From: Devosia beringensis | Lineage (GTDB): Bacteria; Pseudomonadota; Alphaproteobacteria; Rhizobiales; Devosiaceae | Assembly (NCBI RefSeq): GCF_014926585.1 | Contig: NZ_CP045422.1 | Span: 558,001-622,000, forward strand | Length of the DNA: 64,000 nt | Direction: 5' to 3' | Shown here: positions 1 to 8,410 of the stretch, one piece after another | Layout of the letters: each line of letters starts with the position of its first letter | Position numbering within the stretch: the stretch's first letter is position 1 | Translations under genes and position numbers: made by a program | Notes under the pieces: model-generated | What the model was told of the DNA's origin: nothing | The model's input: only the letters and a program-made list of their open reading frames with translations | Database searches by the model: none

Positions 1-1
1 C

Positions 2-727
2 ACCGCCCGCGTCGATGGGCGGCTGGTCAGCGTCGGCTCGCAGCGTCATCTCGGCCATCTCGATTTCAGCGACTTCAAGGACGCCATCGAAAAGCTCGCC
101 GACCAGGGCAAGACGCCGGTCTTTGTCGCCATTGACGACAAGCTCGCCGCCGCCATCGTCGTTGCCGATACCATCAAGCCGACCAGCGTGGCGGTGATAT
201 CAGCGCTGCACGCCATGGGTCTGAAGGTCGCGATGATTTCGGGCGACAATCGGCGCACTGCCGAGGCGATTGCCCGCCAGCTGGGCATTGACGAGGTACG
301 CGCCGAGGTGCTGCCGGCCGACAAGGTCGCCGCAATCAAGTCGCTGCGGTCGCTGGGCAAGGTGGCCTTTGTCGGCGACGGCATCAATGACGCCCCGGCT
401 TTGGCCGAGGCCGATGTCGGCATTGCCGTGGGCACCGGCACCGATGCGGCCATTGAAAGCGCCGACGTGGTGCTGCTGGGTGGCGACCTCAAGGGCGTAC
501 TCGATGCGCTGCGCCTCAGCCGGGCGACCATGCGCAATATCTGGCAGAACCTGTTCTGGGCCTTTGGCTACAATGTGCTGCTGATCCCGGTCGCGGCCGG
601 CGCGCTCTATCCGGGTTACGGCATCCTGCTCTCGCCGATGATCGGGGCCGGCGCCATGGCCCTGTCCTCAATCATGGTGGTTTCCAATGCCCAGCGCCTG
701 CGCGCGGTGAAGGGGGTCACGCTATGA
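2..727 (+). CDS. copA: Cu(I)-translocating P-type ATPase, C-terminal part (5' end outside window)
   Basis: C-terminal third of a P1B-type ATPase that exports Cu(I) across the inner membrane. The frame is open from the window edge, so the metal-binding domains, the first membrane helices and the DKTGT phosphorylation site are missing. Visible are the ATP-binding domain, [14 protein letters not shown], the [10 protein letters not shown] hinge motif, and the last two helices with YN in the first and [15 protein letters not shown] in the second. The YN and MxxSS residues are the Cu(I)-site signature of the CopA subgroup. The stop overlaps the cueR start by four bases (ATGA), so the two are translationally coupled. 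The identity is secure; only the N-terminus is unseen. Confidence 0.95.
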   Translation, partial: TARVDGRLVSVGSQRHLGHLDFSDFKDAIEKLADQGKTPVFVAIDDKLAAAIVVADTIKPTSVAVISALHAMGLKVAMISGDNRRTAEAIARQLGIDEVRAEVLPADKVAAIKSLRSLGKVAFVGDGINDAPALAEADVGIAVGTGTDAAIESADVVLLGGDLKGVLDALRLSRATMRNIWQNLFWAFGYNVLLIPVAAGALYPGYGILLSPMIGAGAMALSSIMVVSNAQRLRAVKGVTL

Positions 728-1134
728 ATATCGGGGAAGCCGCCAGCGCCTCGGGCGTTTCGGCCAAGATGATCCGCTATTACGAATCCATCGGCCTGAT
801 CCGCCCGCCGCATCGCACCGACAGCAATTACCGCATCTATGGCCAGGACGAGGTGCACGTGCTGGCCTTTATCCGCCGCGCCCGCGACCTCGGTTTTTCG
901 GTGGATGAAACCGCCACCCTGCTCGGCCTCTGGCAGGACAAGAGCCGCGCCAGCGCCGAGGTCAAGGACATCGCCGTCAGCCATATCGCGGCGCTGCAGG
1001 GCAAGATCGATGCGCTGCAATCAATGGTCCGAACCCTGCAGCACCTGACCCATTGCTGCGGCGGCGACCACCGCCCCGACTGCCCGATCCTCGACGACCT
1101 GGCCGGTACCCCACCCCGTTCCAAAGGACACTGA
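724..1134 (+). CDS. cueR: Cu(I)-responsive MerR-family regulator CueR
   Basis: Copper sensor of the MerR family that activates copper-export genes by distorting the promoter. The N-terminal winged helix-turn-helix (residues 1-70, with [11 protein letters not shown]) is followed by a dimerisation helix and a metal loop holding Cys112 and Cys120, the same spacing and numbering as in E. coli CueR. Ser77, which marks monovalent-ion sensors, is also present. An extra Cys111 and the [11 protein letters not shown] loop are typical of alphaproteobacterial forms. At 136 residues it has the normal length. It sits between copA and copZ in one transcription unit. Confidence 0.95.
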   Translation: MNIGEAASASGVSAKMIRYYESIGLIRPPHRTDSNYRIYGQDEVHVLAFIRRARDLGFSVDETATLLGLWQDKSRASAEVKDIAVSHIAALQGKIDALQSMVRTLQHLTHCCGGDHRPDCPILDDLAGTPPRSKGH

Positions 1135-1135
1135 C

Positions 1136-1336
1136 ATGACCGACAAGACCACTTTCGCCGTCAACGACATGACCTGCAACCACTGCGTCGGCACAGTCCG
1201 CCAGGCGCTGGAACAGGCGCTGCCCGGCGCCGATATCACGGTCGACCTGGCCACCCACCGCGTGGAATTCACCGGCGACCGCGCCACGGGCGAAGCGGCC
1301 ATCCGCGAAGCCGGCTACACGCCTGAGGCTGGCTAA
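1136..1336 (+). CDS. copZ: Copper chaperone, heavy-metal-associated domain
   Basis: Single HMA domain of 66 residues with the Cu-binding motif MTCNHC (Cys14 and Cys17). Proteins of this family carry Cu(I) in the cytosol and hand it to CopA or CueR. It starts one base after the cueR stop codon, with the AAAGGA of the cueR 3' end serving as ribosome binding site, and it closes the copA-cueR-copZ unit. A hairpin follows directly. Identity is clear from motif, size and neighbours. Confidence 0.93.
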   Translation: MTDKTTFAVNDMTCNHCVGTVRQALEQALPGADITVDLATHRVEFTGDRATGEAAIREAGYTPEAG

Positions 1337-1347
1337 GCAGCAAAAAC

Positions 1348-1373
1348 AAAGGGCGCCCCGAGGGACGCCCTTT
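1348..1373. terminator. Bidirectional hairpin terminator between copZ and a sugar-binding protein gene
   Basis: An inverted repeat with AAAGGGCG and CGCCCTTT as outer arms and CCC/GGG as inner arms lies between two convergent genes. The A-rich stretch on one side and the T-run on the other let it act for both directions. Confidence 0.75.
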
Positions 1374-1395
1374 GCCGGTCCGTTCTTTGGGAGGC

Positions 1396-2346
1396 CTAGA
1401 ACGGGCTGTCGGGGAAGTAGAACTGGGCGGCGTTTTCCTGGGTGATCAGCGGCGAGCCCAGGATATAGGAGCCGGTGACCGGGCCGTTGGAAGTGAAGTG
1501 CGCGACGGTCACGTCCATGGCCGTGGCGATCTGTGCCGGCGGATAGAGCACGTCGACGGGCACCAGCGGATCGCCATCCATCACGCCCTTGATGATTTCC
1601 TTCATGCCGGCGCCCCCGACCACGAACATCTCGCTTTCGCGGCCAGCCTGCTTGATGGCCTCGACCACGCCCAGCGTGATGTCGTCATCCTGGGCCCAGA
1701 CGCCATCGATATCGGGGAAGCGCGAGAGGAAATCCTGCATCACTTCAAAGCCGTCATCGCGGTTCCAGTTGGCGAATTCATCATCCAGCACATTGATGCC
1801 GGTGCCTTCCATGGCGCCCATGAAGGCGTCGAAGCGCTCGGTGTCGAGCACGGTGGGAATGCCGCGCAGGATAACGATATTGTCGCCATCGCCGAGACGG
1901 GTCTTCATGTACTCGGCCGAGTTCACGCCCATTTCAGTGTTGTTGCCCGACACATAGACATCCTGGATGGTCGGGTCGGTGAGACCGCGATCAACCACGG
2001 TGATGAAGGCGCCGGTATCGGCAACGGCGCGGACCGGTTCGGTCAGCGGCTCGGATTCAAACGGCAGCACCACCAAGGCGTCGATCTGCTGCACCGAGAC
2101 CAGGTCCTCGAGATCGGAGGCCTGGTCTTCCGGACCATCGGCGGTGACGATGATCAGGTCGATATTGGGATGGGCCGCTTCGAGGCGCTTTTCGGCCTCG
2201 GCGGCGTGCCAGTTGAGGCCGCCCATGAAGCCATGCGTTGCGGCCGGAATCGATACGCCGATGACGATCTTTTCATCCTGCGCGACGGCGACGCCGCCCA
2301 GGGCGCTGGTGGCCATCAGGCCCAGCACGATTGCCTTAAGAGACAT
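1396..2346 (-). CDS. Sugar ABC transporter periplasmic binding protein (ribose/galactose type)
   Basis: Periplasmic binding protein of the type I sugar (Peripla_BP_4) fold, 316 residues. A Sec signal peptide (about residues 1-22, cleavage near GVAVAQ) is followed by IVIGVSIPAATHGFMGG, the usual first strand of ribose/galactose binders, and by VDRGLTD and WAQDDDITLGV in the positions where these proteins contact sugar. It is the last gene of a three-gene operon, after the ATPase and the permease; more often the binding protein comes first. The ligand cannot be read from sequence; a pentose or hexose is likely. Confidence 0.85.
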   Translation of the reverse strand: MSLKAIVLGLMATSALGGVAVAQDEKIVIGVSIPAATHGFMGGLNWHAAEAEKRLEAAHPNIDLIIVTADGPEDQASDLEDLVSVQQIDALVVLPFESEPLTEPVRAVADTGAFITVVDRGLTDPTIQDVYVSGNNTEMGVNSAEYMKTRLGDGDNIVILRGIPTVLDTERFDAFMGAMEGTGINVLDDEFANWNRDDGFEVMQDFLSRFPDIDGVWAQDDDITLGVVEAIKQAGRESEMFVVGGAGMKEIIKGVMDGDPLVPVDVLYPPAQIATAMDVTVAHFTSNGPVTGSYILGSPLITQENAAQFYFPDSPF

Positions 2347-2430
2347 ATTGTAGTCCTCCCTACCATTGGGGCATCCCGTTGGAATGCCGGTGATCCCGCC
2401 CGTTCGGGGCGTGGAATTCAGTTAGGCGCT

Positions 2431-3453
2431 CTACTCCGCCGCTTTCTTGCGCCGGGCGCGGAACGAGCCGCGCTGCAGATAGACCGCCGCCACGATGATC
2501 ACGCCCTGCACTGCCCCGTTGAGGTAGTTGGAGATGATCTCGGTGAGATTGAGAATATTGCCGATCGCCGTCAGGATCAGGGCGCCGATCACGGTGCCGC
2601 CGACCCGGCCGAAGCCGCCCTTGAGCATGGTGCCGCCGATGATCACCGCGGCAATGGCCTCGAGCTCCCAGAGCACGCCGGTGGCCGAGGAGGCCGAGCC
2701 GAGGCGCGGCACATAGATGATGGTGGCCAGCGAAACGCACAGCCCCTGCAGGATATAGGTGGCGGTCTTGACCTGGTCGACCTTGATGGCCGAATAGCGC
2801 GCCACATGCTCATTGCTGCCAATGGCCATGCAATAGCGGCCAAAGGCGGTGCGGTTCATCAGCACCCAGCCGACTATGGCCACGGCGATGAACACCCAGA
2901 CCGGATAGGGAATGCGCAGGAAGCTGTCGTAATAGACCGGGCGATAGAAATCGCGCGCGCCATTGTTGAGCGACAGCGTGCCGCCATCGGCGAAATAGGT
3001 CACCAGCGAGCGGTAGATGCCCATCGTGCCCAGCGTGACGATAAAGGCCTCGATCTTGCCTTTGGTGGTGAGAAAGCCGTTGATGAAGCCGGCGCCCACG
3101 CCCAGGATCAGCGAACAGCCGATGCCCAGCAGCACGGTCCAGATCGAGGCGCCCATGGCGTCGACGGCGCTGTTCATGATGATGATCATCACGCCGGCAA
3201 TGAAGGCGGCCATGGAGCCCACCGACAGGTCGATGCCGCCGGCGGTGATAACGAAAGTGGCGCCCACCGCGATGATGCCGATAAAGGCCGAGCGGGTCAG
3301 GATATTGGTGACATTGCCCTCCCCCAGAAACAGCGGGTTGAGACTATAGCCCAGGATGACCAGCAGGATCAGCGCCAGCAGCGGCCCCGCCGTCTTGAGG
3401 TCGATCCTGAAGCCCTTGCCCGGCTTGGCTGCTTCATGCGCTGATACGCTCAT
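2431..3453 (-). CDS. Sugar ABC transporter permease (RbsC/BPD_transp_2 family)
   Basis: Inner-membrane permease with about ten hydrophobic segments and the family motif VITAGGIDLSVGSM near residue 75, plus AVIIGGTMLKGGFGRVGGTVIGA near the end. It partners the ATPase encoded just upstream, whose 3' end it overlaps by 20 bases. I chose the ATG at 3453 because GGATGGGG lies at ribosome-binding distance; an ATG three codons earlier (3462) has no spacing to a ribosome site. It should form a homodimeric channel for the same sugar as the neighbouring binding protein. Confidence 0.88.
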   Translation of the reverse strand: MSVSAHEAAKPGKGFRIDLKTAGPLLALILLVILGYSLNPLFLGEGNVTNILTRSAFIGIIAVGATFVITAGGIDLSVGSMAAFIAGVMIIIMNSAVDAMGASIWTVLLGIGCSLILGVGAGFINGFLTTKGKIEAFIVTLGTMGIYRSLVTYFADGGTLSLNNGARDFYRPVYYDSFLRIPYPVWVFIAVAIVGWVLMNRTAFGRYCMAIGSNEHVARYSAIKVDQVKTATYILQGLCVSLATIIYVPRLGSASSATGVLWELEAIAAVIIGGTMLKGGFGRVGGTVIGALILTAIGNILNLTEIISNYLNGAVQGVIIVAAVYLQRGSFRARRKKAAE

Positions 3454-4975
3454 CGTCCCCATCCTGCTTGATGCCTGCGGCGTACCGCATGATTTGTGCT
3501 TCGCCGATTTCGGCGCCCTCGAGCATGCCGGCCAGACGGCCTTCGCGCATGACCAGCACGCGGTGGCTGAGCCCGATCACCTCCTGCATCTCCGAGGAGA
3601 TGAGGATGATCGATTTGCCCTCGGCCGCCAGCGCCGCGATGATGTGATAGATCTGCTGCTTGGTGCCCACATCGATGCCACGCGTCGGCTCATCCATGAT
3701 GATGATGTCGGGTTCGCTTTCCATGGTCTTGCCCAGCATCAGCTTCTGCTGGTTGCCGCCCGAGAGCTGGCCGACCCGCACCGAGGCGTCGCGCGCCCGG
3801 ATGTCGAAGCGGCGCGTGGCGCGCTCCAGCGCCGCTGCCTCGCTCTTGCCGTCGAGAAAGCCATGCTTGAGGTGCTTGCTGAGCGTCAGCAGCGTCAGGT
3901 TGGGTTCAAGGCCCACATTGAGCAGCAGGCCCCGTCCCTTGCGGTCCTTGGTCATATAGGCCAGGCCCGCATCGACCGACTGGGCCACTTCGGTAAAGTC
4001 CTGCGCCACGCCGTTGACGCTGATCTCGCCGGCCACGCGCTGGACGAGGCCCACCACCGCTTCGGCCACCGCCGTGCGGCCCGAGCCGATCAGGCCGGCA
4101 AAGCCGAGAATTTCGCCGCGGCGCAGGTCAAAGGAGAACTCCTTGACCCCGGGCGCCACCAGGTTGCGCACCGAAAGCACGACATCAGCATCGACATCGG
4201 GCTCGTGCTTGGGCGGATAGAGGTTGGAGAGCTCGCGCCCCACCATCATCTGGGCGATGGAATCGGCGGTCAGCGCCTCGGTGCCGACGGTGGCGATCAG
4301 CTGGCCGTCGCGCAGCACCGTAACCCGGTCGGCCAGTTCCATGATCTCGCCCAGCTTGTGGGAAATAAAGACCACCGCCACGCCACGCGCCGTCAGGCGA
4401 CGGATCTGGTCGAACAGGGTCGCCGTCTCGCCCGCCGACAGCACCGCCGTCGGTTCGTCCATGATCAGCACCCGCGCGTCGCGGCTGATGGCCTTGGCGA
4501 TTTCCACCATCTGCTTGTCGGCGACCGAGAGCGTATGGATGCGCGCGTCCGGATCGACATGGACATGCAGCGTCTCAAGGATCGCCGCGGCCTGTTCGCG
4601 CATCTCCTTGAGCTGCAAAAAGCCGTGCTTGGTCAGTTCGCGGCCGAGAAAGATCGAATCGGCCACCGTCAGGTGTTCGGCCAGCAGCAGTTCCTGGTGA
4701 ATGACGACGATGCCCATGGATTCGGCCTGGCCATTGGGCGGCAGCACCACGGTCTTGCCGTCATAGGCAATCGAGCCCGATGTGGGCTGTTCGAGGCCGG
4801 ACAGCACCTTGATGAGGGTGGATTTGCCGGCGCCGTTCTCGCCGATAATGGCGTGCACTTCGCCCGGCTTGATGTCGAAATCCACGCTGAACAGCACCGG
4901 GATTTCGCCAAAGGACTTGGAAATGCGGTGCGCCGTCAGAATGGCGGGCGTGGTTGCGCCGTCAGCGATGGACAT
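3434..4975 (-). CDS. Sugar ABC transporter ATPase with two nucleotide-binding domains (RbsA/MglA type)
   Basis: Fused double ATPase of about 513 residues that powers sugar import. The first half has Walker A GENGAGKSTLIK, an intact LSVADKQMVEIAKA signature and Walker B VLIMDEPTAVL. The second half has the degenerate P-loop usual for this family (FAGLIGSGRTAVAEA), the signature LSGGNQQKLMLGK and IIIMDEPTRGIDVG. The start at 4975 is preceded by GAGGGAGGGG; an in-frame ATG at 5026 would add 17 residues of low-complexity sequence and has no clear ribosome site. It is first in the operon and is probably repressed through the two operators upstream. Confidence 0.9.
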   Translation of the reverse strand: MSIADGATTPAILTAHRISKSFGEIPVLFSVDFDIKPGEVHAIIGENGAGKSTLIKVLSGLEQPTSGSIAYDGKTVVLPPNGQAESMGIVVIHQELLLAEHLTVADSIFLGRELTKHGFLQLKEMREQAAAILETLHVHVDPDARIHTLSVADKQMVEIAKAISRDARVLIMDEPTAVLSAGETATLFDQIRRLTARGVAVVFISHKLGEIMELADRVTVLRDGQLIATVGTEALTADSIAQMMVGRELSNLYPPKHEPDVDADVVLSVRNLVAPGVKEFSFDLRRGEILGFAGLIGSGRTAVAEAVVGLVQRVAGEISVNGVAQDFTEVAQSVDAGLAYMTKDRKGRGLLLNVGLEPNLTLLTLSKHLKHGFLDGKSEAAALERATRRFDIRARDASVRVGQLSGGNQQKLMLGKTMESEPDIIIMDEPTRGIDVGTKQQIYHIIAALAAEGKSIILISSEMQEVIGLSHRVLVMREGRLAGMLEGAEIGEAQIMRYAAGIKQDGDDERISA

Positions 4976-5036
4976 CTCGAACCCCTCCCTCGAACGCGGC
5001 GGGGTTGACCCCATCTCTTCGTTCACTGCTCCATGA

Positions 5037-5071
5037 TGTAAAGGTTTTCATGGATCATGTAAAGGTTTACA
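5037..5071. promoter_or_regulatory. Two tandem LacI-type operators
   Basis: TGTAAAGGTTTTCA (5037-5050) and TGTAAAGGTTTACA (5058-5071) sit 21 bp apart, two helical turns, so they face the same side of the DNA. The second is a perfect six-base inverted repeat; the first has one mismatch. Their place between the divergent ABC operon and the LacI gene makes that LacI protein the likely ligand. The GG centre differs from the usual CG of LacI-family sites. Confidence 0.7.
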
Positions 5072-5171
5072 AGGATGGAAACGGCACAAGCCGTGCGGAG
5101 GGGTCTGGCGCTGCCCGCGCCATCTGCTACAGGCAGCACAGGCGGGCGCCAGGGGGCGTGCGAGGCACAGA

Positions 5172-6197
5172 TTGCAGCACCGGAAACTGGCCACCATAGA
5201 AGACGTCGCGGCGATCGCCGGCGTATCCATCGCCACGGTCAGCCGCGCCATCAATGAGCCCACCAAGGTCGCCGTCGAAACCCGCCGGAGGGTGACCGAG
5301 GCGGTGGCCCGCACCGGCTATACTACCAATGCCATGGCGCGCTCGCTGCGCATGCGTCGCTCCAACATGATCCTGATTCTGGCGCCCGATGTGGGCGACC
5401 CGAACTTTTCCAATATCCTGGTGGGCCTTGAGACCGAGGCGAGCAAGCGCGGCTATGGCGTGCTGATCGGCAATACCCAGAACGATCCGGCGCGCGAGAC
5501 CGACTATCTGCGCTTCATCAATTCCAACCAGGCCGACGGGCTGATCCTGTTCACCGGCCACCTGCCCTATGGCATTGCCGCCGCCGGCAGCGAGCTGCGC
5601 CTGCCGCCCATGGTGGCGGTCAACGAGCCGGTGGCCAATAGCGAGGTGCCCTTTGTCGGCGTCGACAATTTCGAGGGGGCGCGCCTGGCCGCCGAGCACC
5701 TGATTGCCCAGGGTCATCGCCGCATCGCCTTTATCGGGCACTCTACCGCCAAGGCCGTCAACCAGCTGCGCGAAGCGGGCTACCGGGCAGCGCTGGCCGG
5801 CGCCGGGCTGGCGCTCGATCCGCGCCTGGTGCTCGATGGCGACGGCACCACCGAAAGCGGCCGCGCCGCCACCGAGCATATGTTTGTGCGCGATGTGCTG
5901 CCGACCGCCTTCCTCTGCGTCAACGACGCCACGGCCCTGGGTGTCATCATCTCGCTGAGTGCGCGGAAATATGATCTGCCGCGCGACTTCTCGGTAATGG
6001 GCTTTGACGACATTTCCTTTGCCAGCTTCGTCACCCCCTCGCTGACCACGATGAAGCAGCCGCGCCTCAAGATCGGCGAAGAGGCGATGGACCTGCTGCT
6101 GGCTTTGCTGGCCGGCGACACGCCGGCCCGGACCGAGGTGCTGCTGCGCGCCGAACTGATCGTGCGCAACTCGGTCAGCGGTCCGCGCCGGACCTAG
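5172..6197 (+). CDS. LacI-family transcriptional regulator of the adjacent sugar operon
   Basis: 341 residues. The N-terminal LacI helix-turn-helix (ATIEDVAAIAGVSIATVSRAI) and hinge are followed by a periplasmic-binding-protein-like sensor domain (ILILAPDVGDPNFSNILVGLE, then FAGH-type sugar contacts and VMGFDDISFASFVTPSLTT). The reading frame opens with TTG; no ATG or GTG lies in frame close upstream, and the TTG places the HTH at the normal distance from the N-terminus. It is transcribed away from the sugar operon and probably represses both directions in the absence of sugar. Confidence 0.9.
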   Translation: MQHRKLATIEDVAAIAGVSIATVSRAINEPTKVAVETRRRVTEAVARTGYTTNAMARSLRMRRSNMILILAPDVGDPNFSNILVGLETEASKRGYGVLIGNTQNDPARETDYLRFINSNQADGLILFTGHLPYGIAAAGSELRLPPMVAVNEPVANSEVPFVGVDNFEGARLAAEHLIAQGHRRIAFIGHSTAKAVNQLREAGYRAALAGAGLALDPRLVLDGDGTTESGRAATEHMFVRDVLPTAFLCVNDATALGVIISLSARKYDLPRDFSVMGFDDISFASFVTPSLTTMKQPRLKIGEEAMDLLLALLAGDTPARTEVLLRAELIVRNSVSGPRRT

Positions 6198-6209
6198 GGT
6201 CCGGCTGGA

Positions 6210-6563
6210 TCAGAGCCCCTTCTTGGCCAGCCAGGCCTGCATCCAGGCGATCTCGCTTTCCTGCGCGGCGATCACTGCTTCGGCCAGGGCTTTGACCTCG
6301 GGATCGGCGCCATGCTCGAGCACGATCTTGGCCATGGCCACCGCCCCCTGGTGGTGCGGGATCATCGACTTGATGAAGTCGACGTCCGCGTCGCCGGAAA
6401 ACTCGATCGCCATGTCCGCATGCATCTGCATATTGGCCTCCTCATAGGCCATGGTCGCCGGGTTGTCGGAAGGCGCCATGCCCGCCATGGCGGCGTGATC
6501 CTGCCCGATTGCGGGCAGCGACAGGGTCAGGGCAATCGTGGCGGCGGCAAGAAGCAGTTTCAT
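6210..6563 (-). CDS. DUF305 (CopM-like) secreted protein
   Basis: Short exported protein of about 117 residues. A signal peptide (MKLLLAAATIALTLSLPAIG) precedes a His/Met-rich helical DUF305 domain with FIKSMIPHHQGAVAMAKIVLEHG and a C-terminal helix AQESEIAWMQAWLAKKG. The ferritin-like DUF305 family includes CopM, a periplasmic copper binder. Starting at 6563 gives a clean signal peptide; an ATG at 6611 would add 16 polar residues before it. It converges with the LacI gene with only 12 bases between them. A copper role fits the cop genes 5 kb away but is not proved by them. Confidence 0.8.
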   Translation of the reverse strand: MKLLLAAATIALTLSLPAIGQDHAAMAGMAPSDNPATMAYEEANMQMHADMAIEFSGDADVDFIKSMIPHHQGAVAMAKIVLEHGADPEVKALAEAVIAAQESEIAWMQAWLAKKGL

Positions 6564-6667
6564 CGTGGGATCCGTTCGCTTGGAGACGGAACCAGCTTGG
6601 CGGCTTGCCATCTGGGAAGGTCAAGCCGCTGCCGCGCCGCGCGCGCAACCGTGATCGAAGGCCGCGC

Positions 6668-7168
6668 CTAGCGGCCGCCCAGTCGCCGCAGCAGTTCGTC
6701 GACCTTGGCCATGGAGGCATTGGCGCCCTGTTCCATGCCGCTGTCGATGACGCCCTGGCGGGCCTCGAAGCTGTCAAGCTTGGACACCGAGCGGTAGAAC
6801 ACCTTGCCGTCGCGTTCCTCGAAATTGTGCTCCTCGTAGAAGCGATCGTCCTCCTCGAACATGCCCTCGACCACAAAGGTATTGCGGATCATCGTCTTGG
6901 GCGTGACGGCCAGATAGGTGCCGAAGAACACGACCTCGGTGCCATCCCCCATGGAGGAGACGATGCGCCATTTGCCGCCGGTGCGGACGTCGAGCTCAAC
7001 CACGCGATTGTCCTCGCGCGGCCCCCACCAATAGGCGACGTGTTCAGGCTGCGTCCACACCGTCCACAGCAGGTCGAGCGGCGCGTCGAAGGTGCGCGTC
7101 ATGATGATCAGCGGTTCGTCGGCTGGCAGTTCGGTCTTCAACAGGTTCGGTTTCAGGGCGTCATGCAT
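6668..7168 (-). CDS. SRPBCC/AHSA1-like domain protein
   Basis: About 166 residues of the START-like (SRPBCC, Aha1-type) fold: IIMTRTFDAPLDLLWTVWTQPEHVAYWWGPRE at the N-terminus is the family hallmark, followed by GGKWRIV and a C-terminal helix EQGANASMAKVDELLRRL. Members bind hydrophobic ligands; the true ligand is unknown. AGGAG precedes the chosen ATG. It lies 22 bases after an ArsR regulator gene, a pairing seen very often in proteobacteria, and both are probably co-regulated by that ArsR protein. Confidence 0.87.
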   Translation of the reverse strand: MHDALKPNLLKTELPADEPLIIMTRTFDAPLDLLWTVWTQPEHVAYWWGPREDNRVVELDVRTGGKWRIVSSMGDGTEVVFFGTYLAVTPKTMIRNTFVVEGMFEEDDRFYEEHNFEERDGKVFYRSVSKLDSFEARQGVIDSGMEQGANASMAKVDELLRRLGGR

Positions 7169-7190
7169 GGGTCGTCTCCTCTGCTGGGGT

Positions 7191-7532
7191 TCAGTTCTTG
7201 CTGTCCGATTTGGGGGTCTGCAGGGTCTTGAGATAGCCATCGAGCTGGTCGAGGTTCTGTTCCCAGAACTGCCGGTAGGACTGGATCAACGCGGCGACAT
7301 CGCGCATCGGCGCGGCCTCCAGCCGGCAGGGGCGCCATTGCGCCCGCTTGCTGCGGCTCACCAGCCCGGCGGTTTCGAGCACCTTGATATGCTTGGACAC
7401 AGCCGCCAGCGTCATGTCGAAGGGTTCGGCCAGTTCGTTGACGCTGGCTTCGCCCAGCGCGAGACGGGCCAGGATGGCGCGTCTTGTCGGGTCGGCCAGG
7501 GCGGTCAGGGTGGCGCTCAGCGAGTCGGACAT
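7191..7532 (-). CDS. ArsR-family regulator paired with the SRPBCC protein
   Basis: Winged-helix repressor of 113 residues: LADPTRRAILARLALGEASVNELAEPFDMTLAAVSKHIKVLETAGLVSR covers the HTH and recognition helix. No metal-binding cysteine box (ELCVCDL) is present, so it belongs to the non-metal ArsR group that accompanies SRPBCC proteins. I placed the start at MSDSLSATL, the normal ArsR N-terminus, not at the upstream alternative (7595), which would run through the AT-rich promoter. It is divergent from cobF, with a palindrome between the two. Confidence 0.88.
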   Translation of the reverse strand: MSDSLSATLTALADPTRRAILARLALGEASVNELAEPFDMTLAAVSKHIKVLETAGLVSRSKRAQWRPCRLEAAPMRDVAALIQSYRQFWEQNLDQLDGYLKTLQTPKSDSKN

Positions 7533-7548
7533 TTGTATTCTACCATTT

Positions 7549-7574
7549 TGTATAATACTAATTGGTTTAATACA
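7549..7574. promoter_or_regulatory. Candidate ArsR operator and promoter region
   Basis: TGTATAATAC and GTTTAATACA form an imperfect inverted repeat (8 of 10 positions) in an AT-rich stretch just upstream of the ArsR start. AT-rich dyads in this position are typical autoregulatory sites. It might also affect cobF, which starts 51 bases away on the other strand. Confidence 0.45.
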
Positions 7575-7624
7575 GAGAGATGCGCCGCTTGTCAACGGTC
7601 CTGCCCTGGGGCAGAACGCCAGCC

Positions 7625-8359
7625 ATGAAGACAGTTCTCGTCGTGGGCATCGGCGCCGGCCATCCCGAGCACATCACCATGCAGGCCATCAATGCGCTCA
7701 ACCGCGCCGATGTGCTGTTCATCCCCGACAAGGGGGCGAGCAAGGCGGACCTCGCCGACCTGCGCCGCGACATCATCGCGCGCTATGTCACCAATCCGGC
7801 CAGCCGCAGCCTCTCCTATGCCGTGCCGCAGCGCGATGCCGCCCATCCCGATTACGCCGCCGGCGTCGATGCCTGGCACGCGGCGCTGGCGCAGCGCTTC
7901 GGCACCCTGCTCGACGCTGTTCCCGAGCATGGCCATGGCGCCTTCCTCGTCTGGGGCGATCCCAGCCTCTACGATTCCACCATCCGCATTCTCGAGCGGC
8001 TGCGCGCCAGCCGGGATTTTGTCATGGAAGTCATCCCCGGCATCACGTCGGTGCAGGCGCTGACCGCCGCGCATGGCATCGCGCTTAACCGCATCGGCGA
8101 GCCGGTGCTGATCACCACCGGGCGGCGGCTCGGCCCGGTCACGGACGACACCGTGGTCATGCTCGACGGCCAGACGGCGTTCATGGACGCCGATCCCGAC
8201 CTCTTTATCTTCTGGGGCGCCTATCTGGGCACGCCCGACCAGATCACCATTGCCGGTCGCCTGGGCGATGTGCGCGACGAGATCGTCGCCACGCGAAAAG
8301 CCGCCCGCGCCCGCCATGGCTGGATCATGGACACCTATCTGCTGCGGCAGGCGGAATAG
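7625..8359 (+). CDS. cobF: Precorrin-6A synthase (deacetylating)
   Basis: SAM-dependent C1-methyltransferase of the aerobic cobalamin pathway, which methylates C1 of precorrin-5 and releases the acetyl group. The 244-residue protein begins with VLVVGIGAGHPEHITMQAINALNRADVLFIPDKG, the tetrapyrrole-methylase first motif, and has GHGAFLVWGDPSLYDSTIRILERL and VIPGITSVQALTAAHGI. The ATG at 7625 gives the standard N-terminus. It leads the corrin cluster, 51 bases before cobG. No cobalamin riboswitch is visible in the short leader. Confidence 0.93.
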   Translation: MKTVLVVGIGAGHPEHITMQAINALNRADVLFIPDKGASKADLADLRRDIIARYVTNPASRSLSYAVPQRDAAHPDYAAGVDAWHAALAQRFGTLLDAVPEHGHGAFLVWGDPSLYDSTIRILERLRASRDFVMEVIPGITSVQALTAAHGIALNRIGEPVLITTGRRLGPVTDDTVVMLDGQTAFMDADPDLFIFWGAYLGTPDQITIAGRLGDVRDEIVATRKAARARHGWIMDTYLLRQAE

Positions 8360-8410
8360 CGGACAAACCGGATATTCCCCCGCCCGCCTCAATGGGCTAA
8401 ACCACTGAAC

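Noticed and set aside
1372..3444. A long plus-strand open frame (690 codons) opposite the sugar-binding-protein and permease genes
   Set aside because: It is antisense to two clear genes, is rich in His, Asp, Gly and Ala and has no family motifs; such frames arise from GC-rich codon use.
3356..5008. A 550-codon plus-strand open frame opposite the double ATPase gene
   Set aside because: Shadow frame; the opposite strand has all ATPase motifs.
7533..7624. Cobalamin riboswitch before cobF
   Set aside because: The gap is too short and lacks the B12-box; it holds the ArsR promoter dyad instead.
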